DNA of 64,000 nucleotides from an uncultured Acidobacteriaceae bacterium (GTDB taxonomy: Bacteria > Acidobacteriota > Terriglobia > Terriglobales > Acidobacteriaceae): assembly GCA_903828675.1 (NCBI GenBank), contig CAIKND010000128.1:1-64000 (forward strand). The letters are read 5' to 3'. Below are positions 29,519 to 40,300 of the stretch, piece after piece (the first letter of the stretch is position 1; each line of letters opens with the position of its first letter). The notes under the pieces are model-generated. The model was not told where the DNA came from. It saw nothing but the letters and a program-made list of their open reading frames with translations, and searched no databases. The translations under genes were made by a program, and so were the position numbers.

Positions 29519-31678
29519 ATGCCAATGAATCGACGAGAGTTTTTAGCGGCTTCAGCTGCAAGCGCTGCAATGCTGAATCACGGGATGACTGCTTTTGCCG
29601 CTGGGACAGGGAACATTCAGGTCACAATTGATGCTTCCAAGAGCGGCGGCCCAGTGAATCCAATGGTTTTCGGCGGCTACATGGAACCAGCGACCACGAA
29701 TGTGTGGGCCGAGATGTTGACCGACAGAAAATTTGCCAACCCTATTACCGATGTAGCGCCACCGCCTGCGCCAACCGCTTCTTTTTTTCGCCGCTTCTTG
29801 GGCGAGCCTTTCAAGCCGGTTGGGCCCGCAGGAACGGTCACTATGGACACAGTGCGACCGTTTGTCGGCAAGCACAGCCCGCTCGTCAGACTCGGAGGCT
29901 CAGAGCCCCGCGGCATTCAACAGTCCAAATTGCGCGTGGGCCGCGGCAAGACCTACGAAGGTCGCATTTATCTCGCTGGGGATGCCGGCGCCAAAGTCAT
30001 TGTCCGTCTGGTGTGGGGAACAGGCGCTGGCGATTCGCAAACCGCCGCGATCCCATCGCTGTCGCCTGAGTACAAGAAATTCCCATTGAAGTTCACCGCG
30101 GCAGCCGACACAGAGGATGCGCACCTGGAAATCCTGGGTACCGGCAGCGGCGCGTTTCACGTTGGAACCGCATCGCTGATGCCTGCAGACAATGTGCAGG
30201 GATTTCACACAGGAATGATCCGGCTCTTCAAAGAGGCGGGGTTCAAAATGTTCAAATGGCCCGGTGGCAACTTCGTCTCTGCCTACGACTGGCGAGATGG
30301 ACTTGGCGATCGGGATAAGCGCCAACCGCGCCTGCAACCAATGTGGTCTGACAGGGTGGAGCCGAACGACGTGGGACTTCATGACTTCATCGCTCTTTGC
30401 CGATTGGTCGGAGCCGAGCCCGATCTGGCCATCGACAGCGGCTTCGGTTCGGCGCGCGACGCGGCCGAACAAGTGGAGTACTGCAATGGTTCCGTCGAAA
30501 CGCGCATGGGCAAAATGCGGGCGGAGAATGGCAGTCCCGCGCCTTTCAATGTCCGCTTCTGGTGCATTGGCAACGAGATGTATGGTCCCTGGCAGTATGG
30601 CCACATGTCGCTCGACCAGTACTGCGTCAAGCACAACTACATCGTCGAAGCCATGAAGAAGGTGGACCCTAACATTAAAGTGACTGTCTCAGGAGCAAGC
30701 GTTTGCGAGAAGTCTGTGGATGGTGCGGAGAAGAATGGCAACTTCTTCCCCAGCATATGGGAGCCACCTATTACGGAAAAGCTCCCCTATGAATTCGGCA
30801 GTGTGAATGACTGGGACGGATGGCTGCTCGCGAAGTGTGTTGACAACATCGACTTTCTCTCCGAGCATACCTACGCCTATCCTGATCTGGTCTTCGACGC
30901 TGAGAAGCAGCTCTTTGTTGATGTTCACGATCCTCTTCATTTCAGAACCCGCAGGCTGGCCAACCGCATCGGCGAAGCATTCGAAGCGTGGGATAAGTAT
31001 GTCGAGAAGATGCCGTCGTTGAAAGACAAGGGCATCAAATTCATCTTCGATGAATGGGGGAATCGTCTGCGCGGGGCGTCGCCAACCGCCGGCGGGGGCT
31101 TCGGGCGGCCATCTGGAATGTTGATGCCTCTCTCGTACGCGCTCTGCTTCCACGAGATGTTCCGTCACTCCGACATGATTGCGGCTAGTTGTGCCACTGG
31201 AGGGCTGCGAACCGTGTTGACCGACAACACCGGCGAAGGCGTGGGCTTTGCGGCGGAGGGACTGGTGATGAAGCTGATGCAGACAAACTTCCTCAACGCT
31301 TTTCCGATCGCGGTTGACGGGGATTCGCCCCAGCAACTTGTGCCCGGCACGGCTTTTGTCGACAGGGGGACCAAGCCGACCGGAAGCCCGACCTTTCCGC
31401 TCGATGTTCTCGCAGCCTTCTCCGGCGACCGCAAGAAGTTCCTCATCTCAGTGGTCAACCCCACGGAAGAAGGCCACAGCTTTACGCCTAAAATCAGCGG
31501 CATCAAGCTTCGCGGTCAGGGCAAGCTCTATCAGATTGCTCCGCCCAGTGTGAACTCAACCAATGAGGCGGGCAAAGAGCCTGTCGTCAAAATCGTTGAG
31601 TCTGCGCAGAATGGAGTTCCGGAGATTGTGCAGGTTCCTCCCGTCAGCATCAGCCTCTACGAATTCGACGCTTCGTAA
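29519..31678 (+). CDS. Alpha-L-arabinofuranosidase, GH51 family
   Basis: A 719-aa glycoside hydrolase that removes arabinose side chains from arabinoxylan or arabinan. The N-terminus carries a Tat-type signal (NRREFLAASAASAAMLNHG). A carbohydrate-binding-like beta domain (about 90-220) precedes the TIM barrel. GH51 landmarks are FKWPGGNFVS, the acid/base glutamate about 353 in GNEMYG and the nucleophile glutamate about 512 in FDEWG. A C-terminal beta-sandwich ends in VSISLYEFD. GAGGAGATAGG precedes the ATG at 29519. Feruloyl esterases next door would release ferulate from the same arabinose units, so the three genes form one debranching set. Many GH51 enzymes are cytoplasmic; export here is notable. 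Confidence 0.9.
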   Translation: MPMNRREFLAASAASAAMLNHGMTAFAAGTGNIQVTIDASKSGGPVNPMVFGGYMEPATTNVWAEMLTDRKFANPITDVAPPPAPTASFFRRFLGEPFKPVGPAGTVTMDTVRPFVGKHSPLVRLGGSEPRGIQQSKLRVGRGKTYEGRIYLAGDAGAKVIVRLVWGTGAGDSQTAAIPSLSPEYKKFPLKFTAAADTEDAHLEILGTGSGAFHVGTASLMPADNVQGFHTGMIRLFKEAGFKMFKWPGGNFVSAYDWRDGLGDRDKRQPRLQPMWSDRVEPNDVGLHDFIALCRLVGAEPDLAIDSGFGSARDAAEQVEYCNGSVETRMGKMRAENGSPAPFNVRFWCIGNEMYGPWQYGHMSLDQYCVKHNYIVEAMKKVDPNIKVTVSGASVCEKSVDGAEKNGNFFPSIWEPPITEKLPYEFGSVNDWDGWLLAKCVDNIDFLSEHTYAYPDLVFDAEKQLFVDVHDPLHFRTRRLANRIGEAFEAWDKYVEKMPSLKDKGIKFIFDEWGNRLRGASPTAGGGFGRPSGMLMPLSYALCFHEMFRHSDMIAASCATGGLRTVLTDNTGEGVGFAAEGLVMKLMQTNFLNAFPIAVDGDSPQQLVPGTAFVDRGTKPTGSPTFPLDVLAAFSGDRKKFLISVVNPTEEGHSFTPKISGIKLRGQGKLYQIAPPSVNSTNEAGKEPVVKIVESAQNGVPEIVQVPPVSISLYEFDAS

Positions 31679-31713
31679 GAATGCGTGATTGTTTTTGTAC
31701 ATTCGGCAGCAAC

Positions 31714-31748
31714 TCCGGGGCGATCCTAATGGATCGCCCCGGATCTTT
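31714..31748 (+). terminator. Rho-independent terminator of the arabinoxylan operon
   Basis: TCCGGGGCGATCC and GGATCGCCCCGGA form a perfect 13-bp stem with a TAAT loop, followed by TCTTTTG, 35 nt after the arabinofuranosidase stop. Confidence 0.85.
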
Positions 31749-31860
31749 TGGGGCAACGATAGGAAGCGGGGCGTCTCGTTCCCTATCGAGACCCCAACCG
31801 TGGAGTGAATACGTTGTAAATGTTCTTCTAAATTTAGCCATTCGACGGAGTGTTCCTAAG

Positions 31861-32599
31861 ATGCGTATCATGCCTCGGATATCTGTCTTGATTTTTGTGT
31901 TTGTTGCGACGGCAGCTCTGCCGATGAGAGCCCAATCGGTGTTCTCGATGCGACGGGACGACCCTCATGCCGTCAACCTGGAACGTGGGGCCTTAGGTGC
32001 CGCCGCTGATGGCAAGGCAGACGATGCGGCGGCAATCCAGGCAGCAATCGATCGCGTGCAGGAGACAACCGAGCAAGGCATCGTCTTCGTCGGCGAGGGC
32101 AGATGCCGAATCAGCCGGACGATTCACCTTTGGACGGGGATTCGGCTAATCGGGTACGGCGTACATCGCCCAGTATTCGTCCTGGGAGCAAACACTCCTG
32201 GGTTCCAGGAGGGCCACGAATTTCTGGGGACAGGCCGATACATGTTGCAGTTTGCCTCGCGGCGTCCAGCCGCGGGGGAGCCCGTGGTGGATGCAAACGA
32301 GTTTACGTTCTATAGCGGAATCAGCAATCTGGACTTCGAAATCCGTGAGGGCAACCCGGCGGCGATTGCGGTGCGGTTTCATGTGGCGCAGCACTCATTT
32401 CTTCAACACATGCGGTTCCACGTGGGCGATGGGCGAGCGGCTTTTTTATGCTCCAGGCGCAACGACTGCCCTCATGGCTGGCGGGAACTGGCAGCCGATG
32501 CTACAGGCATCGCAGTGGCAGCTCTTTCATGTTGGCGACGAGCACCTGGCGGCAAGCGAGGACGATGACACCCTTTATCGTTTGAGGCTTGACAACTAA
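31861..32599 (+). pseudogene. Collapsed pectate-lyase-fold glycosidase gene
   Basis: Begins with an intact signal peptide (MRIMPRISVLIFVFV to MRAQS) and the N-terminal repeat of a pectate-lyase-fold protein (GALGAAADGKADDAAAIQAAI, then GIRLIGYGVHRPVF). At about 32426-32447 the homology jumps to another frame, which supplies a normal-looking C-terminus (ALMAGGNWQPMLQASQWQLF to YRLRLDN). The first frame otherwise runs into Arg/Cys-rich nonsense to 32568. The central beta-helix is missing, so one large out-of-frame deletion best explains it. Family level is fairly sure; the substrate is not known. Confidence 0.7.
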
Positions 32600-32844
32600 A
32601 GCATGTCACCGCAACGGAGTTCGCGCCGTGCGGAGGGTGCAGTGTTGTGACCGATGCTGCAGGAAATGTGTATGTGGCTGAAGGCCAGCTTTACATCTAC
32701 AACTCCAGCGGGCGCCAGATTGGTGTGGTGGAGATTCCGGAGCGGCCATCAAGCCTGGCATTCGGAGGGGCGGACAAGAAGATCCTGTTTATCGGGGCCC
32801 GTAGTTCGCTCTTTTCGCTCAAGACCGTGGCCGCAGGACGCTAG
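32600..32844 (+). pseudogene. 3' fragment of an SMP-30/gluconolactonase-like gene
   Basis: Directly after the previous remnant, the frame from 32600 reads TATEFAPCGGCSVVTDAAG, then NVYVAEGQLYIYN, ERPSSLAFGGADKKILFIGA and RSSLFSLKTV. These are the last blades of an SMP-30/gluconolactonase beta-propeller. The first three quarters of the gene and any start signal are missing. The deletion that removed them may be the same event that damaged the upstream gene. Confidence 0.65.
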
Positions 32845-32961
32845 CTAAACATGGGAGGCCCCCAGCCCTGCCGCGGTGGCAGTGAGAGTTTGACATTTGC
32901 AGGAGTCCATCCAAGAAACTGCAGAACGTGAGCCGCCAAGCACACGAGGAGGAGTTTCAAG

Positions 32962-33105
32962 ATGGACGAGTATGAGAGTTAAAGACACCGCAAGTGGGAG
33001 TGCAAATACCATGTGACCTTCATTCCCAAGTGCCACCGCAAAGGGGTCAAGGGCTGAATTCGGCAGCACCTGGGCGAGGTATTCGCACATGCCGAGCGGC
33101 ATTGA
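32962..33105 (+). pseudogene. Remnant of an IS200-type transposase (tnpA)
   Basis: The frame starting MDEYES, then after a stop KWECKYHVTFIPKCHRK, then after another stop IRQHLGEVFAHAERH, matches the first 45 residues of Y1 (HUH) transposases of IS200. Two in-frame stops (TAA at 32980, TGA near 33055) and loss of the catalytic HUH and Tyr region show that it is dead. A small stem CTGCC/GGCAG at 32868-32882 could be the old left-end hairpin. Confidence 0.7.
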
Positions 33106-33253
33106 ACTCGAACCAAAGTTTCAACTCAGGACTCGTTCTTGTTATACGTGGTTCCAAATACTTACAGGCATTTTGCAACCCCAAAACCGGTAGTACGTTG
33201 TTGATTATATTAATGCCTGTACTGTGGCAAAGCGGCGAGCTTGAAATGCATGC

Positions 33254-33293
33254 TGTCCCACCCTTTCGCCAAGTGCGCGAAAGGATGGGGCAC
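33254..33293. repeat. REP-like hairpin with GCGAAAGG arms
   Basis: CCACCCTTTCGC and GCGAAAGGATGGGG are complementary around a short loop. From memory, hairpins of this wording are scattered between genes in Terriglobia; only one copy is in this window. Confidence 0.5.
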
Positions 33294-33628
33294 GGGGCCT
33301 TTTGCTATGGATGGAGCCTTGGTGGATTCGACTCTGGTCGCTGTACCTTGCTGTTCAGCCAATTCTAGGAATTAATTGTTCTGTTTTGAAAGTGTCAAAT
33401 TGCGGCTGGGTAAATTTGCTCGTACGTTATTGAAAACAAATAGTAAGTTCCATGAAAAACGATTGCATGTAATTAGGGGTGACTCGGGTAAGCTTAGATC
33501 ATTCATACAGAAATGTAACTAACCAGGGGAAGGCAGATGAGGCTTTCCCCTATCTTCTTCGGGCCATCTCCGCGGGTTCGCGGGCGTAGGGAAGAGGGAG
33601 TAGAGGCTGTGGCATTTTTTCAACGGGG

Positions 33629-33643
33629 GTGTGATTGTCACAC
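33629..33643. promoter_or_regulatory. Short perfect palindrome before the first phage-block gene
   Basis: GTGTGA, TTG, TCACAC: exact 6-bp arms, 108 nt upstream of the likely start of the first gene. The arms recall a CRP half-site but the spacing (3 instead of 6) does not fit CRP. Confidence 0.35.
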
Positions 33644-33750
33644 TCTTGAGAATGCGTTCTCGGGGCGACTTCGCGGTGGGGTCGCCGCTTGTTCGTTTCT
33701 ACGGAGCAATTGCGAATGACCGTGGAACGGTGGCCGGGAATGGCGGAAAG

Positions 33751-34170
33751 ATGGCAGGGAAACACGAAGCGGAATTGAAAGTTAGAGAGAAGCAGACGCG
33801 GGTCAAACCGGGTGTTGCGGCGGATGTTGTGACGCATGTAAGGGCAATTGTCGCAACAAAGGTTGAGACAGCTCGCGAGAAAAGCGCGGATGCAAACGAC
33901 GAGGAACTGCAAATTGCGTTGGGGAAGTGTCTCGGACATAACAGCGGGAAGTTCACGCGTAAGCTGCTGCGACGAACGGTGGGGAGCGATTTGCTGAGTG
34001 CAAAGCTGGTGTTTTTACTTGCAGAACCACAAAAGGGGCGCAAGGATACAGGGAAGAACAAGCGCGGCCGGAGCGTGGCGAAGATGTGGGCGGCCGAGCC
34101 GCAGTGGCACGGTGAGCAAACGGAAGAGACCGCAGAGGCGGGCGCGGGAAGCATGGAGACTGGAGTCTGA
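33751..34170 (+). CDS. Hypothetical protein at the head of the phage-like block
   Basis: A basic protein of 139 aa from the ATG at 33751 (the frame is open to 33631). It is rich in Lys, Glu, Ala and Arg, with no membrane span. A helical segment AADVVTHVRAIVATKVETAREK is followed by DEELQIALGKCLGHNSGKFTRKLL. Position ahead of the terminase and the size would fit a small terminase subunit, but no helix-turn-helix is evident, so I leave it unnamed. GGCGGAAAG lies just before the chosen start. Confidence 0.45.
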   Translation: MAGKHEAELKVREKQTRVKPGVAADVVTHVRAIVATKVETAREKSADANDEELQIALGKCLGHNSGKFTRKLLRRTVGSDLLSAKLVFLLAEPQKGRKDTGKNKRGRSVAKMWAAEPQWHGEQTEETAEAGAGSMETGV

Positions 34171-34393
34171 ATTCAATTCGGTCCGCATGAAGGGATCGCG
34201 ACATCCCAGGTCTCAAAGTCGAGGCCTGGGGAACCCGTACCTTTTTCCCTGAAGCAAACGTTGACGCTGTAGGGATGGAGTTGGAAGTGAAGGCGTAAGC
34301 AGCCGGGCGCCGTTTTTGAAGCATCAAAGAAGGCAGTGCGGAAGACAGCAGACAAACAGATTTGAAGCTCCCAAAAAGAAGGAAGAGACAGGA

Positions 34394-37300
34394 ATGAAGC
34401 TCACAAAAAGCGAATGGTTGTTGCGCGGCGCCGGCAGACGGATGGGACTGTTAACGAATCTGGCCGTGTTGGTCCTGATGGCGATTGCACTGCTGGGAAT
34501 GGTGTTGGGAGAGATGTCCAGCGCACAAGCGGTCTCGACGACGACTGTTCAGGGGACCGTGTATCTGGCGAACGGTCAAGCCGGCACCGGGACTCTGAGC
34601 GTGAGCTGGCCGGGATTTACTACGGCGAACGGGAAGGCGATCGCGGCGGGGCGAACGACCGTAACGATTGCGCCTGACGGGTTTGTGAGCGTGAACCTGA
34701 CACCGAACCTGGGAGCGACGCCGGCGGGGCTCTACTACACGGCTATCTACCACATGAGCGACGGGACAACGAGCACCGAGTATTGGGTGGTTCCGTCGGC
34801 GGCGCAGGCGGTGCTGGGGGCAGTGCGGGCGCAGGTGATGCCGGCGGCGCAGGCTGTGCAGGCGGTGAGCAAGGCGTATGTGGATCAGTCCATTTCGCAA
34901 TTGACGCAGAGTCTTCTGACGGCGTCAGGCGGGACACTGAGCGGACCACTCTATCTGAACGCCGATCCCACGCAGCCGTTGCAGGCAGCGGACAAACACT
35001 ATGTGGACGCGACATTCAGCAAGGCGGTTCCGCTGGCGGGCGGGAATATGACGGGGGCCTTGCAGACTCCGGCAGTAAATGGGGTGCAGGCTCCAGCGGC
35101 GGGCAGTGCGCAGACGACTTTGCAGGCCGCTATTACGGCAGCAGGAACGACCGGCGCGGTGGAGATTCCGCCGACGTATACGGGAACCGATGGATTTACG
35201 AATCCTAACGGCGTGCGGGTAACGGACCTGCGGACAAGCGGAGCGCAGCAGGCCGAGCGCAGCGTGAAGGAATTTGGCGCGGTGTGCGATGGGACAATAG
35301 ACGACACGAATGCTCTGCAGAGTGCGTTGAACTACGCGCAGGCGCACGGTGTGGCGCTGACGATTCCGCAGGGTGTGTGTAAAACGCGCTCGCTGAACTG
35401 GCATGGGGAATCGATTGGCGGACTGGGCAAGCAGGTGTCGGCGCTGATGGGATTTCCTGGACAGGATGTGCTGGCGACGGTTGCGGACAGCGGGAGCCTG
35501 CTAAGCAACACGCGGATACACGATTTGACCATCTACGTGGATCAGAGCATGGATGTCTCGTGTTCCGCAACTCAAGGACGCGCGGCGGCGGGTAGTTGCG
35601 CGGTGAACAGGCCGCTGGAGAGCAATTCAATTTTCTCGAAGGGCGGCAGCGGGCTGACGGGGACATTGGGCACGGGCGCTGCATGGGCGGTGGGCAATTG
35701 CGCGATTGCGATGCCGGCAGCGACGGGCGCGGGCGGCAATGGGCTGCGGGTGGCAGAGATTGAGAATGTGGAGATTGTTGCGACGGGGACGGACCCGATG
35801 GCTGGGCAGTATGCGGGGGCACATTCGACGCACACGTGCGGAATGTACCTGGCGCAGTGGCCGCAATGGAGCGAGTTCAGGAATATCGACATTCGCGGGT
35901 TGAATACGGGGATCGCGATTCCGGCGCTGGCGGGAACTACGCCGGCAGGATTGAATGCGGATTCGAACCGGTGGCAGAACATTACGATCCAGGCGACGCA
36001 CGGATTTACGGCAGCATCGGGCTCGAACAATGTGCTGGATAACGTGGTGACCCTGGTGGCGAACTCCGCGGCGACGGCGGAACCACCGACGGGACTGGTG
36101 CTGGATTTTGCGGGAACGCAGCAGGGTTGGACGGTAAGGAACGCAGTCGTGCTGCCTGCGTGGAATGCAGTGCAACCGCAGATGACGGTGACGGCCGCGG
36201 GCGGAGCGGTGACGGGCGTGGCGGTTGGCGCGGAGCATGGGCTGGGGTTTGATCCGTATGGCGCGCAGGTTCCATTGAAGTTCAGCGGCAGTTGCACGGC
36301 GGCGGCGACGGCCAATGTGAATAGCGACGGGTCGATTAGAACGATCAATGTGACGCAGGGCGGTGTGGGCTGCTCGGCAACTACGACGGCGAGCGTGAAT
36401 GTGGCGGGGACGTGGGACACGGCGGCGGCGGTGAACCTGATCGGCGGACAGAATATGACGTTCTTTGCCGGGAACCTGTTGAAGGGCAATGGCGGGTACA
36501 CGGTGTGGAACGCAACCGGGTCGGCGAGCTATGGGACGCAGTTGGATGGCGGCGGCGGGATATTGCCGGGCGGCGGAACCTATACGGCGCTGGTGGCAAA
36601 CAGCAGGCTGGGAAGCGCGTACCCGGTGGATCAGTTTCCCGGCGCGGACTTTGGAGAGAAGCTGCAGACATGCCTGGGCGCAGTGAGCACGGTGTATGGC
36701 GGGACGTGCGATGCGCGCAACTTTACAGGGACGCTGCAGATGAGTTCGAGCCTGACGATATCTACGGGGAATACGACAATTCAGTTGCCATGCGCGACGA
36801 TTGCGACCGCGAATCAGATTGTGGTTATGGCCGGGACGCGGAACGTGACGCTGCGCGGATGCGCCTTGCGAGGCGGAAGCGCGGCGAGCGGAAGCCAGGG
36901 CGGAACGGTGTTCCAGTATTCGGGAACAGGCGCGATGGTGCAGGTGGGCGACCCGACGTATGCGGTAGATACGCAGGGCTTCCACATGGATAATGCCGTA
37001 GTGAACACGACGGCGGCCACGAGCGCAAGCGCACAGGGTCTGGTGGCGTTCCGGACCCAGGAGATGGACCTGGAGAGCTTGTATTTTCTGGGTAACTCGA
37101 ATCAGACGGGCATAACTCTGGACGGGACCGGCAACTATACCGGCGGCACATTCTTTGACAATGCATTGAGCGGGTTCCAGATTGCGGTGAACGGGATTGG
37201 TCACCAGGTTACTAACTCGGCGACGACGGATTGGTTGAATGCGAGCACGTTTGTGCGGTTGCATATCAACTGCCCGACGAGCGGGGGCAGTCCGATCAGT

Positions 37301-40300
37301 GGGACCTATGGAATCAATCTCGCGGCAGGCGATGGAAATACATTTACAGGCGGCGATGTGGAGGGCTGCTCAACTGCGTTGCACCTGGGTGCAAATGCAC
37401 AGAACAACACCATCGTCGGACTGCGGAACGAGAACTCGACCAGCCAGGTGGTGGCGGAAGCCGGCAGCCAGTACAACAACTGGATGACGGGCGGCACGAT
37501 GTTTACCGGGAAACTTACTGACAACGGAACACGGAACAGCTTTCTGGATACGTTCCATCGCAGCTTCAACGGGATGAATGGCGACTGGTACGGCAGTCAG
37601 CAGGATGCAACGGTCACGAACCATTACAGAATTGGCATCGGCGCGGGGAACGAACGCGGACTGCTGGACCGCTACCAGACAGACTTCGGCTACCGGTGGA
37701 CGATGGGACTGAGCGACGCGACCGGAGGCGAACAGTTCTACGCGATTCTGGATGAGCTGAACAGCGTGAACCGCTTGTCAATCGGGCAGTACAACGATGG
37801 GCAAGGCAGTACGAACAACCAGACGGTTATCAACGCGGCGGGAACAGGCGCGGTGGTTCTGAACGGCTCAAACAATGCGGGTACCGGCGGCGTGGTGATT
37901 GGATCGGGCGGAGCCAGCGAGACCACCGTGGCAACTATCAACAATGTGGGCAACGCCCAATTCAACGGGACGCTGCAGGTGGGCGGAACATCGTCACTGA
38001 TTGGAACGCCGACGGTAAAGAACCAGGCGAATGCTGAGATAGACGCAATCTTATGGGCAGGGCTGACGGCAAGCCAGAAGGAAGCGTTCAGTTACAAAGA
38101 CTGGAACGGAAACAGCCAGTGGTACATGGTGAAGGACGCGAGCAATAACTGGGCTCTTAACTCGGCGACCGGTGGCCTGGATAGCTTCAAGGCTTACCAA
38201 AGCACCAATAGCGGGGATACCTACGTCAATGCTTCGAATGCGTCCGGTGTGGTTCGCGTCAACTATGAGACCGGGGCAGGAACGGCATTCAAGGTGTATG
38301 GCGGCGGCAGCAGTTCCTTATACGCGAGCTTTACGGGGACAACTTCGATTCAGTTTCCAGGCCTGGCCGCGAGCAGCGGTCATAACTGCCTGCAGGTTGA
38401 TAACTCGGGCTACGTGACTAATACCGGGTCAGCCTGCGGATCTGGCTCCGGCGGCGGAAGCGGCACCGTGAATTCCGGCAACACGGGTCAAATCGCCTAC
38501 TACACAGGGAACGGTACAACGGTCGGTGGTGTGAGTGCGGTACCTGTAACAACAGGCGGAACAGGGGCAACAACTGCAGCTGGAGCGCTGGCAAGCTTGG
38601 GCGGCGCGCCTCTTGCAGGGGCCGCGTTTACCGGCACGGTGAGGAGCCCAAACCTCTCAGGCCTGCATTATGTGGATGGGGTAAATTCGTGGGGCGCGAC
38701 AACAACCATTACGGCGGCCTACACGGATGCCTGCACCAGCGGCGGAACAGTGGAGATATCGCAGTACTACGCCGGAGCCGAGACGATTCCGGCGGGCTGT
38801 GCTTTGCTGGGCATTTCCAGTCCGGTGCAGTCATTTCCGCGCGTAGTTGACGACAGAAAGACGCAGACGGCGAGTATAGGCCGCCTGAACGTTCTTCAAT
38901 TCGGAATGGATGAGACCGGCACGAGGGACACATCAAGTGAGCTAATCAACGGTGTGATCAGTGCTTCGCTCTCCCCTTATTCGACTACCAGTCCACTTTG
39001 CCACCCTGCCTACCTTCCCACGGGGCGGTACCAGATACATGAGGCATTGATTCCCGCCACCTATAACTCATGCATATTACTCGAAGGTCCCGATCATCAG
39101 CATGGCGCGGAGGTTTTCTATGGCGGCGCGGGCGGAAGCGGATCTTATCTTGTAGGTTTTCCGGGCCTCTCCTTTGGAGGGATCAAAGACTTAACCTTCT
39201 TCGGCGTAAATCCTGGTTCGACTGTGTCCACTATGGCTCAAAACGCCGTTACGGTGACGCAGGCAGGCGCGTCCGAAATCGATAGTGGCTCAGTTTTCTC
39301 CGATTTTCAGATCGCGGACTTTTATGGGGATGCGATTACAGTTGGACAGCAAGCTTCGGCTGGCCAGATCACCAACGGCTACTTCCATAACTTCCGCACG
39401 GACAGTCTGGGCGGATATTTCCTTCGGGCATGGCTAACCGATACGGCGAACGGAGATCCGATTCACCTCTACGACTATACGGAAGACAACTATATCAGCG
39501 GCAGTGCCGCGGCCTATGGAATTTCTCAAGGCTTTATCCCCGGCACCGGTTCGACGGCCAGCAGCAATGGCGCGGGCGAGTTGTTCTGCTCGAAGTGCGG
39601 GGGGATGTCCATTCATGCAGAGGATGCCAGAGACGAGGAGAATCTTCCGACGACAAACGTAGGCAACGGAGATCAAGGCAGGTTCTTTTTCAACGACGAC
39701 AGCGCGAATAGCACACCGGCGATCGTGGCCCAGAATATCTCAGTGGCGGGAAACCCGAACGCGCCGCATCCGTTCGTCAGCACAGCGACGGGACACGTAA
39801 AGGCCATGCTCATCGGCAACAATTCCTTTCAGAATGTAAGCAGCATTTACAAGAACCGCTCCACACAGCAGGAGTACGGCGACGACATGCAAGCGATGGC
39901 AACCTTCTGGAGCTTCGGCCGCAACGCGCAAGGCGTGCAAGGTTATTGCATGGAAGGGCAATGCTTTGACGTGATTCCGCGTTCTACACTCACAGCCAAC
40001 TATTCTCCGAGGCAGATTGGCGATTGGTTTTTCGAGCACCAAACAGACTTTATTCCTGGAACGATGGGCCCGTACAGTGTGGTGGTTTCTCCCTTATCCG
40101 GTCGAGCAAGTCTGCAACCGGCACAGTCAATTACGACCGCTGGTACTCTCTCTGCGAACGCCAACGGCGGGGCCAATCTGACGGGTTTTAATGTCGCATA
40201 CGTTTCCAGTTCGAGCAGTCTTCATCTGGGCGACAACCTGACAATTCTTAACGCGGGGAGCGGCGGATCGGGATCGACGAATGTGACGGTATCTTGCGTG

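Larger units (their letters stand above)
33106..33750. other. Non-coding left flank of the phage-like block
   Basis: About 645 nt of lower G+C content than its surroundings, with no recognisable gene. It holds the REP-like hairpin at 33254-33293, a small hairpin (AGGGGAA with TTTCCCCT, 33525-33551) and the palindrome GTGTGA-TTG-TCACAC at 33629-33643. No tRNA or integrase site is visible. Confidence 0.45.

Noticed and set aside
32868-33105. Functional IS200 element
   Set aside because: Two in-frame stops and the absence of the HUH and tyrosine region show only a fragment.
33106-33628. Attachment site or tRNA gene at the left end of the phage-like block
   Set aside because: I could not find a tRNA-like fold, nor a direct repeat shared with 54256-54335. 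A computed repeat search would be decisive.
33629-33643. CRP binding site
   Set aside because: The arms match TGTGA/TCACA but the spacer is 3 nt instead of 6, and no crp-type regulator is nearby. Kept only as an unnamed palindrome.
35627-37264. Open frame of 545 codons on the minus strand inside the giant tail-spike-like gene
   Set aside because: Very Arg- and His-rich translation with no domain; an effect of G+C-rich codons on the opposite strand.
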